Source: Streptomyces sp. NBC_01591 (lineage in GTDB: Bacteria > Actinomycetota > Actinomycetes > Streptomycetales > Streptomycetaceae). From it: a DNA stretch of 64,000 bases. Location of the stretch: the NCBI RefSeq assembly GCF_035918155.1, contig NZ_CP109327.1, positions 7,502,001 to 7,566,000 on the forward strand. The letters are read 5' to 3'. Under the pieces are notes generated by a model. It was not told the origin of the DNA. It did no database searches and worked only from the letters and a program-made list of their open reading frames with translations. This document shows positions 52,870-61,336 of this stretch, piece by piece; position 1 is the stretch's first letter; each line of letters opens with the position of its first letter. The position numbers and the translations under genes are program-made.

Positions 52870-55800
52870 GTGCACAGAACCACAACCCGAAACAGGAGCC
52901 GAACACGGCTCCGCGTCCGCAAATCCCTCGCCCTGTTCACCGGCGGGCTGCTCGCCGCGGCCACCCTGGCCCTGGGCGCCACCCCCGGAGCAGCCGCTAC
53001 GGGACCGTCCTCGCCGGCCGCCACCGATGCGGCGGCAGACGAATTCCAGCAGGTCACCCTCGCCAAGGGCGCGGCCGAGACCGGCGAGCCCATGACACTG
53101 GCGGTGCTCCCCGACCGCAGCGTCCTGCACACGGCGCGCGGCGGCGAGCTCTGGCTCACCGACAGCGGCGGCGACACCACGCTCGCCGGTGTCCTGCCCG
53201 TCTACTCCCACGACGAGGAAGGCCTCCAGGGCGTCGGCGTCGACCCGGACTTCAGCAAGAACCGGGCGATCTACCTCTACTACGCACCCCCGTTGGACAC
53301 CCCGTCCGGCGACGCCCCCGAGAACGGCACCGCCGCCGACTTCGCCAAGTTCGACGGAGTGAACCGGCTCTCGCGCTTCGTCCTCAAGGAGGACGGCACG
53401 CTCGACACCGCCAGTGAGAAGAAGGTCCTCGACATCCCGGCCTCGCGCGGCATCTGCTGCCATGTCGGCGGCGACATCGACTTCGACGCGCAGGGCAATC
53501 TGTATCTGTCGACCGGCGACGACTCCAACCCGTTCGCCTCCGACGGCTACACCCCGATCGACGACCGGCCCGACCGCAACCCCGTGTTCGACGCCCGCCG
53601 CAGCTCCGGGAACACCAACGACCTGCGCGGCAAGATCCTCCGCATCAAGGTCGCCGACGACGGCACGTACACCGTCCCCGAGGGCAACCTCTTCGCCCCG
53701 GGCACGGACAAGACCCGCCCCGAGATCTACGCGATGGGCTTCCGCAACCCGTTCCGCCTCACCGTCGACAAGCCCACCGGCATCGTTTACGTCGGTGACT
53801 ACGGGCCCGACGCCGGTGCGGCAGACCCCAAGCGCGGACCGGGCGGTCAGGTCGAATTCGCCCGCATCACCAAGGCCGGCAACTTCGGCTGGCCGTTCTG
53901 CACCGGCAAGAACGACCCGTTCGTCGACTACGACTTCGCGACCAAGACCTCCGGTGCGGCCTTCGACTGCGCCGCCCCCAAGAACACCTCCCGGTACAAC
54001 ACCGGGCTGGTCGACCTGCCGCCGGCCCAGCCCGCCTGGATCCCGTACGACGGCGGGTCCGTGCCCGAGTTCGGCAGCGGCTCCGAGTCCCCGATGGGCG
54101 GACCCGTCTACCACTACGACGCCGCCCTCGACTCGCCCGTGAAGTTCCCCGAGGCCTACGACGGCAACTTCTTCGCCGGTGAGTTCGGCCGACGCTGGAT
54201 CAAGCGCATCGACCAGGACACCGACGGCACGGTGAAGTCCATCAACGCCTTCCCGTGGTCGGGAACCCAGGTGATGGACATGACCTTCGGCCCGGACGGC
54301 GCGCTGTACGTCCTGGACTACGGCACCGGCTACTTCGGCGGCGACCAGAACTCGGCGCTCTACCGCATCGAGAACGCCACCGGCGGACGCTCGCCGATCG
54401 CCGAGGCGACCGCCGACAAGACCTCGGGCACCGCACCCCTCAAGGTCGCCTTCTCCTCGGCCGGAACCACCGACGCCGACGGAGACACGCTCAGCTACAG
54501 CTGGGACTTCGGTGACGGCGGCACATCGACCGCGGCCAATCCCACGTACACGTACAAGAAGAACGGCACCTACACCGCCACCGTCACCGCCAAGGACCCC
54601 ACCGGCCGCACCGGCTCGGCGAACGTCCATGTCACGGTCGGCAACACCGCTCCCAAGGTGAAGCTGGAACTCCCCGGTGACGGACACCTGTTCTCCTTCG
54701 GCGACGAGATCCCGTTCAAGGTGACCGTCACCGACCCCGAGGACGGAACCATCGACTGCTCGAAGGTCGAGGTCCGCTTCATCCTCGGACACGACAGCCA
54801 CGGCCACCCCATCACCTCGGCGCACGGCTGCACCGGCACCATCAAGACGGAGATGGACGGCGGGCACGACCCCAACGCCAACATATTCGGTGTCATCGAC
54901 GCCTCGTACACGGACGGCGGCGGAGGCGGCCAGGCCCCCCTGTCCGGCCACGACCAGTCCGAGCTCCAGCCGCGCCACCGGCAGGCCGAGCACTACGGCG
55001 ACTCCCACGGCGTCGCACCGCAGAACAAGGCGACCGCCCACGGCGGCAAGACGGTCGGCGACATCCACAACGACGACTGGATCTCCTTCAAGCCGTACCT
55101 CCTCACCGGCTCCACCAAGCTGACCGCGCGGATCTCCTCCGGCGGCGCCGGCGGCTTCCTCGAAGTCCGGACCGGCTCGCCGACCGGCAAGATCCTCGGC
55201 TCCGCACCCGTCCCGGTGACAGGCGCCTGGGACAACTTCCAGGACATCGACGTACCGCTGCGCGGAGTCCCGAAGACGTCCACCGAACTCTTCCTGGTCT
55301 TCAAGGGAGGGGCCGGAGCGCTCTACGACGTGGACGACTTCGAGCTCTCCAACAGCGCCCCCGACAAGACCGCCAAGCGGATCCTGGTCTTCTCGAAGAC
55401 GGCCGGCTTCCGCCACGACGCGATTCCCGACGGCATCGCGGCGCTGAAGGAACTCGGCAAGGACAGCAACATCACCGTCGACGCCACGGAGACGGCCGGC
55501 CAGTTCACCACCAGCAACCTGGCCCGCTACGACGCCGTCGTCTTCCTCTCGACGACCGGTGACGTCCTCGACGCCGACCAGCAGAAGGCCTTCGAGAACT
55601 ACGTGGCCACCGGCGGCGGCTACATGGGCGTCCACGCGGCGGCGGACACCGAGTACGACTGGGCGTTCTACGGGGGACTCGTCGGGGCGCACTTCTCCTC
55701 GCACCCCGCCATCCAGCCCGCCACCGTCCGCGTCGAGGACCACGACCACCCGGCCACCGCGCACCTCGACGGCGAATGGAACCGCACCGACGAGTGGTAC

Positions 55801-56598
55801 AACTACCGCACCAATCCGCGCAGTCAGGCCAAGGTCCTCGCCACACTCGACGAGACCACCTACACCGGCGGCACCATGAAGGGCGACCACCCCATCACCT
55901 GGTGCCAGACCTACCAGGGCGGCCGCTCCTTCTACACCGGCCTCGGCCACACCAAGGAGTCCTACGCCGAACCGGCCTTCCGCAAGCTGCTCCTCGGCGG
56001 CATGCGGTACGCGGCCGGTCAGGTGAAGGCCGACTGCAGGCCCGACACCGGCTACCGGTCGATCTTCAACGGCAAGACGCTCGAAGGCTGGAAGCAGGCG
56101 GGCCCCGGGAAGTTCGACGTCGTCGACGGTGAACTCCGCTCCGAGGGCGGCATGGGCCTGCTCACCTACCAGGCCAAGGAGCTGGGCTCGTACTCGCTCA
56201 AGCTCGACTGGAAGATGCAGGGCGACGACAACTCCGGCATCTTCGTGGGCTTCCCGGAGTCCGACGACCCCTGGTCCGCGGTGAACAACGGCTACGAGGT
56301 CCAGATCGACGCCAGCGACGCGCCCGACCGCACCACGGGCTCCGTCTACACCTTCAAGGCGGCGAACGCCAAGGCCCGTGACCAGGTCCTGCGGCCGCCC
56401 GGCCAGTGGAACAGCTACGAGATCAGGGTCCAGGGCGAACGTCTCCAGGTCTTCCTCAACGGAGTGAAGATCAACGACTTCACCAACACCGATCCGGTAC
56501 GGAGCCTGAAGAGCGGCTACATCGGTATCCAGAACCACGGTGCCAATGACCATGTGTCGTTCCGCAACATCGAGCTGAAGGAACTGCCCTCGGCGTAG
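52870..56598 (+). CDS. Secreted sugar dehydrogenase-PKD-ThuA-DUF1080 multidomain protein
   Basis: A 1242-residue secreted protein. Signal ~1-42 (TGGLLAAATLALGATPGAAA); GSDH/PQQ-type propeller ~60-505 (GLQGVGVDPDFSKNRAIYLYY, MGFRNPFRLTVDK); PKD ~507-590 (TLSYSWDFGDGG); Ig-like ~596-680; CBM6-type ~742-830; ThuA ~836-1056 (RILVFSKTAGFRHDAIPDGI, GGGYMGVHAAADTEYDW, YTGLGHTKESY); DUF1080/3-keto-disaccharide-hydrolase-type ~1059-1242 (SIFNGKTLEGWKQAG, NSGIFVGFPE). Together it can bind, oxidise and cleave glycosides outside the cell. The GTG start follows GGAGGACA. Operator shared with the ROK operon. Confidence 0.9.
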   Translation: MHRTTTRNRSRTRLRVRKSLALFTGGLLAAATLALGATPGAAATGPSSPAATDAAADEFQQVTLAKGAAETGEPMTLAVLPDRSVLHTARGGELWLTDSGGDTTLAGVLPVYSHDEEGLQGVGVDPDFSKNRAIYLYYAPPLDTPSGDAPENGTAADFAKFDGVNRLSRFVLKEDGTLDTASEKKVLDIPASRGICCHVGGDIDFDAQGNLYLSTGDDSNPFASDGYTPIDDRPDRNPVFDARRSSGNTNDLRGKILRIKVADDGTYTVPEGNLFAPGTDKTRPEIYAMGFRNPFRLTVDKPTGIVYVGDYGPDAGAADPKRGPGGQVEFARITKAGNFGWPFCTGKNDPFVDYDFATKTSGAAFDCAAPKNTSRYNTGLVDLPPAQPAWIPYDGGSVPEFGSGSESPMGGPVYHYDAALDSPVKFPEAYDGNFFAGEFGRRWIKRIDQDTDGTVKSINAFPWSGTQVMDMTFGPDGALYVLDYGTGYFGGDQNSALYRIENATGGRSPIAEATADKTSGTAPLKVAFSSAGTTDADGDTLSYSWDFGDGGTSTAANPTYTYKKNGTYTATVTAKDPTGRTGSANVHVTVGNTAPKVKLELPGDGHLFSFGDEIPFKVTVTDPEDGTIDCSKVEVRFILGHDSHGHPITSAHGCTGTIKTEMDGGHDPNANIFGVIDASYTDGGGGGQAPLSGHDQSELQPRHRQAEHYGDSHGVAPQNKATAHGGKTVGDIHNDDWISFKPYLLTGSTKLTARISSGGAGGFLEVRTGSPTGKILGSAPVPVTGAWDNFQDIDVPLRGVPKTSTELFLVFKGGAGALYDVDDFELSNSAPDKTAKRILVFSKTAGFRHDAIPDGIAALKELGKDSNITVDATETAGQFTTSNLARYDAVVFLSTTGDVLDADQQKAFENYVATGGGYMGVHAAADTEYDWAFYGGLVGAHFSSHPAIQPATVRVEDHDHPATAHLDGEWNRTDEWYNYRTNPRSQAKVLATLDETTYTGGTMKGDHPITWCQTYQGGRSFYTGLGHTKESYAEPAFRKLLLGGMRYAAGQVKADCRPDTGYRSIFNGKTLEGWKQAGPGKFDVVDGELRSEGGMGLLTYQAKELGSYSLKLDWKMQGDDNSGIFVGFPESDDPWSAVNNGYEVQIDASDAPDRTTGSVYTFKAANAKARDQVLRPPGQWNSYEIRVQGERLQVFLNGVKINDFTNTDPVRSLKSGYIGIQNHGANDHVSFRNIELKELPSA

Positions 56599-56613
56599 GG
56601 CGCCCACCGCGGC

Positions 56614-56654
56614 GACGGCGGGTGGGGGAGCAGGCATCGTCCCCGCCCGCCGTC
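56614..56654. terminator. 14-bp GC-rich hairpin terminator
   Basis: GACGGCGGGTGGGG (56614-56627) pairs with CCCCGCCCGCCGTC (56641-56654) with one G-U wobble and a 13-nt loop, 15 bp after the stop of the 1242-aa gene. It isolates the following ebo-type operon. Confidence 0.75.
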
Positions 56655-56682
56655 ACCGGCCGGTCCTTTCCCCCTCGTCGCA

Positions 56683-56713
56683 CAGTGCCACTCGTACGCA
56701 GTGCCACTCGTAC
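56683..56713. repeat. 15-bp tandem direct repeat upstream of ebo-type operon
   Basis: CAGTGCCACTCGTAC occurs twice (56683-56697 and 56699-56713) with one base between, 36 bp before the operon's first start. A 16-bp period suits two regulator half-sites on one and a half helix turns, or a recent tandem duplication. Confidence 0.6.
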
Positions 56714-56748
56714 CGACCAGCCAGCACCCCCAGCCAGGGAGGCAGCCC

Positions 56749-57867
56749 GTGTCAGCACCCGCCGTACGTACCGGAGTCTGGTTCATCGGAGCACGCGGCT
56801 CCGTCGCCGCCACCGCCACCGCGGGGTGCGCGGCGGTCGCGGCAGGGCTCCACCCGGGGGCAGGCATGGTCACCGAGACCCCGCCCTTCACCGACAGCGG
56901 GCTGCCCGCACTCAGCTCACTCGTCTTCGGCGGACACGACACGGCCGGCTGCCCGCTGCCGAAGCGGGCCGAGGCGCTGGCGGCCGGGGGAGTGCTGCCG
57001 CACGGACTGCCCTCGGCCGTGCACTCCGAACTCGCGGCCGCGGATGCCGGGATACGGCCCGGCGGGCCACTGCCCGGCGACACCCGCAGCGACGAGGAAC
57101 TCATCACCGCGTTCGCCACCGATCTCACCGACTTCGCGCACCGGCACGGCCTGGCCAGGACGGTCGTCATCAACGTGGCATCCACAGAACCCGTCCCGGA
57201 CCCCGGCGAACAGAGGCTGCCCGCCAGCTCGCTCTACGCGGCGGCGGCGCTGCGGGCCGGCTGCCCCTACATCAACTTCACCCCTTCCACCGGGCTGCGC
57301 ACCCCCGCCCTCCAGGACGCCGTCGCGGGCTGCGGACTTCCTCACGCGGGCCGCGACGGCAAGACCGGCCAGACGCTGCTCCGCTCCGTGCTCGCCCCGA
57401 TGTTCGTGCAACGCGCCCTGCCCGTCCGGGCCTGGTCGGGCACCAACCTGCTGGGCGGCGGGGACGGAGCGGCGCTGGCCGACCCGGGCGCGGCGGCCGC
57501 CAAGAACGCCGGCAAGGAACGCGTCCTCGCCGACACACTGGGCACCGCGCCGGAGGGCGAGGTCCACATCGACGACGTACCGGCCCTCGGCGACTGGAAG
57601 ACCGCCTGGGACCACATCGCGTTCGACGGATTCCTCGGCGCGCGGATGGTGCTCCAGACCACCTGGCAGGGCTGCGACTCGGCACTGGCCGCGCCCCTCG
57701 TCCTGGACCTCGCCAGGCTGGTGGCCCGCGCCCACGAGCAGGGCATGAGCGGCCCCCTGCCCCAGCTCGGCTTCTACTTCAAGGACCCGGACGGCGGCCC
57801 GGCCGCGCTCTTCGAGCAGTACCTGGCGCTGCTCGCCTTCGCCGAGACACTGCGGGGGGAACGGTGA
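56749..57867 (+). CDS. Inositol-3-phosphate synthase-like protein
   Basis: A 372-residue cytosolic protein with Rossmann start TGVWFIGARGSVAATATAG, INVASTEP, YINFTPSTG, and the MIPS catalytic pattern HAGRDGKTGQTLLRS followed by WSGTNLLGGGDGAALADP and DWKTAWDHIAFDGFLG. MIPS turns glucose-6-phosphate into inositol-3-phosphate using NAD+. GTG 56749 (GGGAGGC upstream) is preferred. First gene of a seven-gene operon; overlaps the prenyltransferase start by 4 nt. Its place in an ebo-type cluster suggests a cyclitol precursor, not housekeeping inositol. Confidence 0.85.
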   Translation: MSAPAVRTGVWFIGARGSVAATATAGCAAVAAGLHPGAGMVTETPPFTDSGLPALSSLVFGGHDTAGCPLPKRAEALAAGGVLPHGLPSAVHSELAAADAGIRPGGPLPGDTRSDEELITAFATDLTDFAHRHGLARTVVINVASTEPVPDPGEQRLPASSLYAAAALRAGCPYINFTPSTGLRTPALQDAVAGCGLPHAGRDGKTGQTLLRSVLAPMFVQRALPVRAWSGTNLLGGGDGAALADPGAAAAKNAGKERVLADTLGTAPEGEVHIDDVPALGDWKTAWDHIAFDGFLGARMVLQTTWQGCDSALAAPLVLDLARLVARAHEQGMSGPLPQLGFYFKDPDGGPAALFEQYLALLAFAETLRGER

Positions 57868-58928
57868 CGGTACGCGCCTGGGCGGAACTGCTACGGGTGT
57901 CCGCGCTGTTCACCGTCCCCGGCGACGCGCTGGCCGGGGCGGCGGCGAGCGGCCGGCGACCCGACCGCGGAAGCGTGCTCGCCGTCGGAGCCTCGCTCTG
58001 CCTGTACGAGGCGGGCATGGCGCTCAACGACTGGGCCGACCGCGAAGAGGACGCCATCGACCGCCCGCACCGGCCGATCCCCTCGGGCCGGATCGCACCC
58101 GGTGCGGCCCTCGCGGCGGCGGGCGCGCTGACGGCCGCGGGGCTGGGTCTCGCCGCCCGGGCCGGCCGCCCGGCCCTCGCGGTGGCCACGGGGCTGGCGG
58201 CGACCGTGTGGGCCTACGACCTCCGGTTGAAGCACACCCCGGCTGGGCCCGCGGCGATGGCCGCGGCTCGCGGGCTGGACCTGCTCCTCGGAGCCACCGC
58301 CACCGGGGCGACGAAGCGGACGGGGCCCGGGCCGGGGCGGGGGCCGGGGGCGGCGCCGGGGGCGGGGTGGCAGTCGAGGCCGGGGCCGGGCTCGGACCCG
58401 GCCGCGCGTGGCCTTGTTCGCGGCGCCCTTCCGGCCGCCGGTCTGCTGGGTGCGCACACCTACGCCGTCACCGCCGTCTCCCGGCACGAGGCGCACGGCG
58501 GATCCACCACCGCACCCCTCGCCGCGCTCGCGGCCGTCGCCGCACTGGGCGCAGCGGCCGTGCACGAACAGCGCGGGCGGCGCGGAGACCGGGAGACGGA
58601 CCCGCCCACGGGATGCGGCGGGCAGGACGAGTCGCCCCGGCCGCACCCCTCGCACCGTTCACCGGCAACCCCCACCCGCACCGCCACCGGTCTCGTGCGC
58701 ACCGCGCTCACCGGCTCCTACTTCCGGACCGCCGCGGTCCCCCTCCTCCACGCCGCGCTCAACCCGTCCCCACCGCTCACCCAGCGCGCCGTCGGCGGCG
58801 GCATCCGGGCGATGATCCCGCTCCAGGCCGCCCTCGCAGCCCGCGCGGGAGCGGTCGGCACGGGGCTCGCCGTCATGGGACTCGTACCGATCGCCCGCAA
58901 CCTCGCCCGGAAGGTGAGCCCGACATGA
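57864..58928 (+). CDS. eboC: UbiA-family prenyltransferase (EboC-like)
   Basis: A 354-residue membrane protein with the UbiA pattern: AWAELLRVSALFTVPGDALAG, ALNDWADREEDAIDRPHRPIPSG (the NDxxD Mg-diphosphate motif), YDLRLKHTPAGPAAM and a second Asp region. It transfers a prenyl chain to an acceptor. Two low-complexity inserts, one Gly/Pro/Ala-rich (~153-174) and one polar (~235-270), lengthen it beyond the usual ~290 aa. Start GTG 57864 overlaps the previous stop (GTGA); stop overlaps the next start (ATGA). Confidence 0.85.
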   Translation: MTVRAWAELLRVSALFTVPGDALAGAAASGRRPDRGSVLAVGASLCLYEAGMALNDWADREEDAIDRPHRPIPSGRIAPGAALAAAGALTAAGLGLAARAGRPALAVATGLAATVWAYDLRLKHTPAGPAAMAAARGLDLLLGATATGATKRTGPGPGRGPGAAPGAGWQSRPGPGSDPAARGLVRGALPAAGLLGAHTYAVTAVSRHEAHGGSTTAPLAALAAVAALGAAAVHEQRGRRGDRETDPPTGCGGQDESPRPHPSHRSPATPTRTATGLVRTALTGSYFRTAAVPLLHAALNPSPPLTQRAVGGGIRAMIPLQAALAARAGAVGTGLAVMGLVPIARNLARKVSPT

Positions 58929-59797
58929 CGATCCGCTACGGCTACGGCACCAACGGGCTCACCGATCTCCGCCTGGACGACGCCCTCGGGCTCCTCGCCG
59001 ACCTCGGGTACGACGGGGTCGGCCTGACCCTCGACCACATGCACCTAGACCCCCTTTCCCCCGACCTCGCCGCCCGCACCCGCCACGTGGCCTCCAGGCT
59101 CCAGGAGCTGGGACTCGGCGTCACCGTCGAGACCGGTGCCCGCTACATCCTGGACCCGCGCCGCAAGCACGGTCCGTCCCTCCTCGACCCCGACCCGGAC
59201 GCCCGCGCCGCCCGCACCCGGCTGCTCGTACGGGCCGTCGGCATCGCCGCCGACCTCGGCGCCCACGCCGTGCACTGCTTCAGCGGCATCACCCCACCAG
59301 ACACCACCCCCGACACCGCCTGGCAGCGGCTGACTGAATGCCTCGCCCCGGTCCTGGAGGCCGCCGACCGGTCCGGCATTTCCCTGGCGATCGAACCCGA
59401 GCCCGGACACCTCCTCGCCAACCTCGCCGACTTCCACCATCTGCGGGTCCTCAGCGGAGATCCGGCACCGCTCGGACTCACCCTCGACATCGGCCACTGC
59501 CAGTGCCTGGAACCCGCCCTGCCCGTCGACTGCATCCGTGAGGCCGCGCCCTGGCTGCGCCACGTCCAGATCGAGGACATGCGCCGCGGCGTCCATGAAC
59601 ACCTCCCGTTCGGCGAGGGCGAGATCGATTTCCCGCCCGTACTCGAAGCACTCGACACCCTCTCGGACACCGGCTACCGCGGCCTCACCGTCGTCGAACT
59701 GCCCCGCCACTCCCACGCCGGCCCCGAACTCGCCCGCACCTCCATCGAGTTCCTCCGCAAGCACAGTCCGTCGGGCCACAGTCCGTCGAGCCGCTGA
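58925..59797 (+). CDS. TIM-barrel sugar isomerase/epimerase-type protein
   Basis: A 290-residue AP-endonuclease-2-fold barrel: YDGVGLTLDHMHLDPLS, VTVETGARYILDPRRKHGP, LAIEPEPGHLLANLADFHHL (metal Glu), LTLDIGHCQCLEP and VQIEDMRRGVHEHLPFGEGEIDF. This pattern is a divalent-metal isomerase or keto-sugar enzyme. It is not one of the six canonical Ebo proteins; EboE, further down, has the same fold, so this cluster has two such barrels. Coupled to the prenyltransferase gene by 4-nt overlap. Confidence 0.82.
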   Translation: MTIRYGYGTNGLTDLRLDDALGLLADLGYDGVGLTLDHMHLDPLSPDLAARTRHVASRLQELGLGVTVETGARYILDPRRKHGPSLLDPDPDARAARTRLLVRAVGIAADLGAHAVHCFSGITPPDTTPDTAWQRLTECLAPVLEAADRSGISLAIEPEPGHLLANLADFHHLRVLSGDPAPLGLTLDIGHCQCLEPALPVDCIREAAPWLRHVQIEDMRRGVHEHLPFGEGEIDFPPVLEALDTLSDTGYRGLTVVELPRHSHAGPELARTSIEFLRKHSPSGHSPSSR

Positions 59798-59818
59798 AAC
59801 GCCGAAGGGAGCGACGCC

Positions 59819-60484
59819 ATGCCGATGGCCCCGACGAACACCCCGCTGCTGACCCGCAAGGAACTCGACGCACAGCTCGGCGGAGCCGCGCGCGCCTGGC
59901 TCGACGAGGCGCTCGCCGAGGCGGAGCACGCCGCCTCCCACCAGGACACCGAACCGCCCGGCGGACCGTACGCCGCCCCGCCGTGGGAACTGCGCTACGC
60001 CGCGGCCGGCCGGCACTGCGGACTCGAACACGCCGACTCCGTACGCGCCCTGCTGCTCATCGAGGCCCGAGCCGCACTGCCCGCCTTGACCAGGCTCTAC
60101 GAACAGGGCACTGCCGCCGAACGACGAGCCGTCCTGCTCACCCTGCACCGGTTGGACCTCGGCCCCACCGCCCTTCCGCTCGTCGAGGACGCCCTGCGCA
60201 CCAATGACACCCGGCTGGTCGCCGCGGCCGTCGGCCCGTACACCGCCACTCATCTCGATCCGCACAACTGGCGCCACGCGATTCTCAAGTGTCTCTTCAC
60301 CGGGGTCGACATCGATGCCGTCGACGGACTGGCCCGGCGCGCCCGCGGCGACGCCGAACTCGCCCGCATGCTCGGCGACTTCGCGGCCGAACGCATCGCA
60401 GCGGGGCGCAGCGTCCCCGAAGACCTCACCCGCGTCCTCGAACTCACCACCCCCGGCGCTGTCGCCCCCACGGAGGAGTCCTGA
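59819..60484 (+). CDS. eboA: EboA-domain protein
   Basis: A 221-residue soluble helical protein. It carries the EboA signature: APPWELRYAAAGRHCG, LLTLHRLDLGPTALPLVEDALRTND and DPHNWRHAILKCLFTGVDID. EboA is the hallmark of ebo clusters and has no proven biochemical activity; ebo genes are reported to be needed for moving a metabolite to the periplasm in scytonemin-making cyanobacteria. AGGGAG lies upstream of ATG 59819. Its stop overlaps the next start (TGATG). Confidence 0.85.
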   Translation: MPMAPTNTPLLTRKELDAQLGGAARAWLDEALAEAEHAASHQDTEPPGGPYAAPPWELRYAAAGRHCGLEHADSVRALLLIEARAALPALTRLYEQGTAAERRAVLLTLHRLDLGPTALPLVEDALRTNDTRLVAAAVGPYTATHLDPHNWRHAILKCLFTGVDIDAVDGLARRARGDAELARMLGDFAAERIAAGRSVPEDLTRVLELTTPGAVAPTEES

Positions 60485-61332
60485 TGCGTATCTTCGACCC
60501 GCACATCCACATGACCTCCCGCACCACGGACGACTACCAGGCGATGTACGACGCGGGCGTCCGCGCCCTCGTGGAACCCTCCTTCTGGCTCGGCCAGCCC
60601 CGCACCTCGCCCGCCAGCTTCTTCGACTACTTCGACGCCCTGCTCGGCTGGGAACCCTTCCGCGCCGCCCAGTACGGCATCGCCCACCACTGCACGCTCG
60701 CCCTCAACCCCAAGGAGGCGAACGACCCGCGCTGCCACCCCGTCCTGGACGCCCTGCCCCGCTATCTCGTCAAGGACTCCGTCGTCGCCGTCGGTGAGAT
60801 CGGCTACGACTCCATGACCCCGGCCGAGGACACCGCGCTGGCCGCCCAGCTCCAGCTCGCCGCCGACCACGGCCTGCCCGCCCTCGTGCACACTCCGCAC
60901 CGGGACAAGCTCGCCGGGCTGCACCGCACCCTCGACGTCATCCGCGAATCCCACCTTCCCCCGGAGCGGGTCCTGCTCGACCACCTCAACGAGACGACCG
61001 TGAAGGACGCCAGGGACAGCGGCTGCTGGGCAGGTTTCTCCATCTACCCCGACACCAAGATGGACGAGGACCGCATGATCGCGATCCTCAGGATCCACGG
61101 CACCGAGAAGGTCCTGGTCAACTCGGCTGCCGACTGGGGCAGAAGCGATCCGCTCAAGACCCGCAAGGTGGGCGACGCGATGCTCGCCGCCGGGTTCAGC
61201 GACGACGACGTCGACCAGGTGCTCTGGCGCAACCCCGTCGCCTTCTACGGGCAGAGCGGACGGCTCCAGCTCGACACCGCGGCGCCGGAACCACTCCACG
61301 AAGGCAACTCCATCCTGCGCGGCGGGGAGTGA
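60484..61332 (+). CDS. eboB: TatD-family metal-dependent hydrolase (EboB)
   Basis: A 282-residue cytosolic hydrolase: MRIFDPHIHMTSRTTDDYQAM (HxH metal motif), GVRALVEPSFWLGQPRTSPASF, VGEIGYDSMTPAEDTALAAQL (metal Glu), PALVHTPHRDKLAG and LVNSAADWGRSDPL (Asp ligand). EboB proteins are TatD-related members of ebo clusters; the substrate is unknown. ATG 60484 overlaps the eboA stop by 1 nt. Confidence 0.88.
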   Translation: MRIFDPHIHMTSRTTDDYQAMYDAGVRALVEPSFWLGQPRTSPASFFDYFDALLGWEPFRAAQYGIAHHCTLALNPKEANDPRCHPVLDALPRYLVKDSVVAVGEIGYDSMTPAEDTALAAQLQLAADHGLPALVHTPHRDKLAGLHRTLDVIRESHLPPERVLLDHLNETTVKDARDSGCWAGFSIYPDTKMDEDRMIAILRIHGTEKVLVNSAADWGRSDPLKTRKVGDAMLAAGFSDDDVDQVLWRNPVAFYGQSGRLQLDTAAPEPLHEGNSILRGGE

Positions 61333-61336
61333 GGCG

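Noticed and set aside
52402..56637. A 1411-codon minus-strand open frame
   Set aside because: Antisense to the secreted multidomain gene; composition is Val/Gly/Arg-rich and shows no domain.
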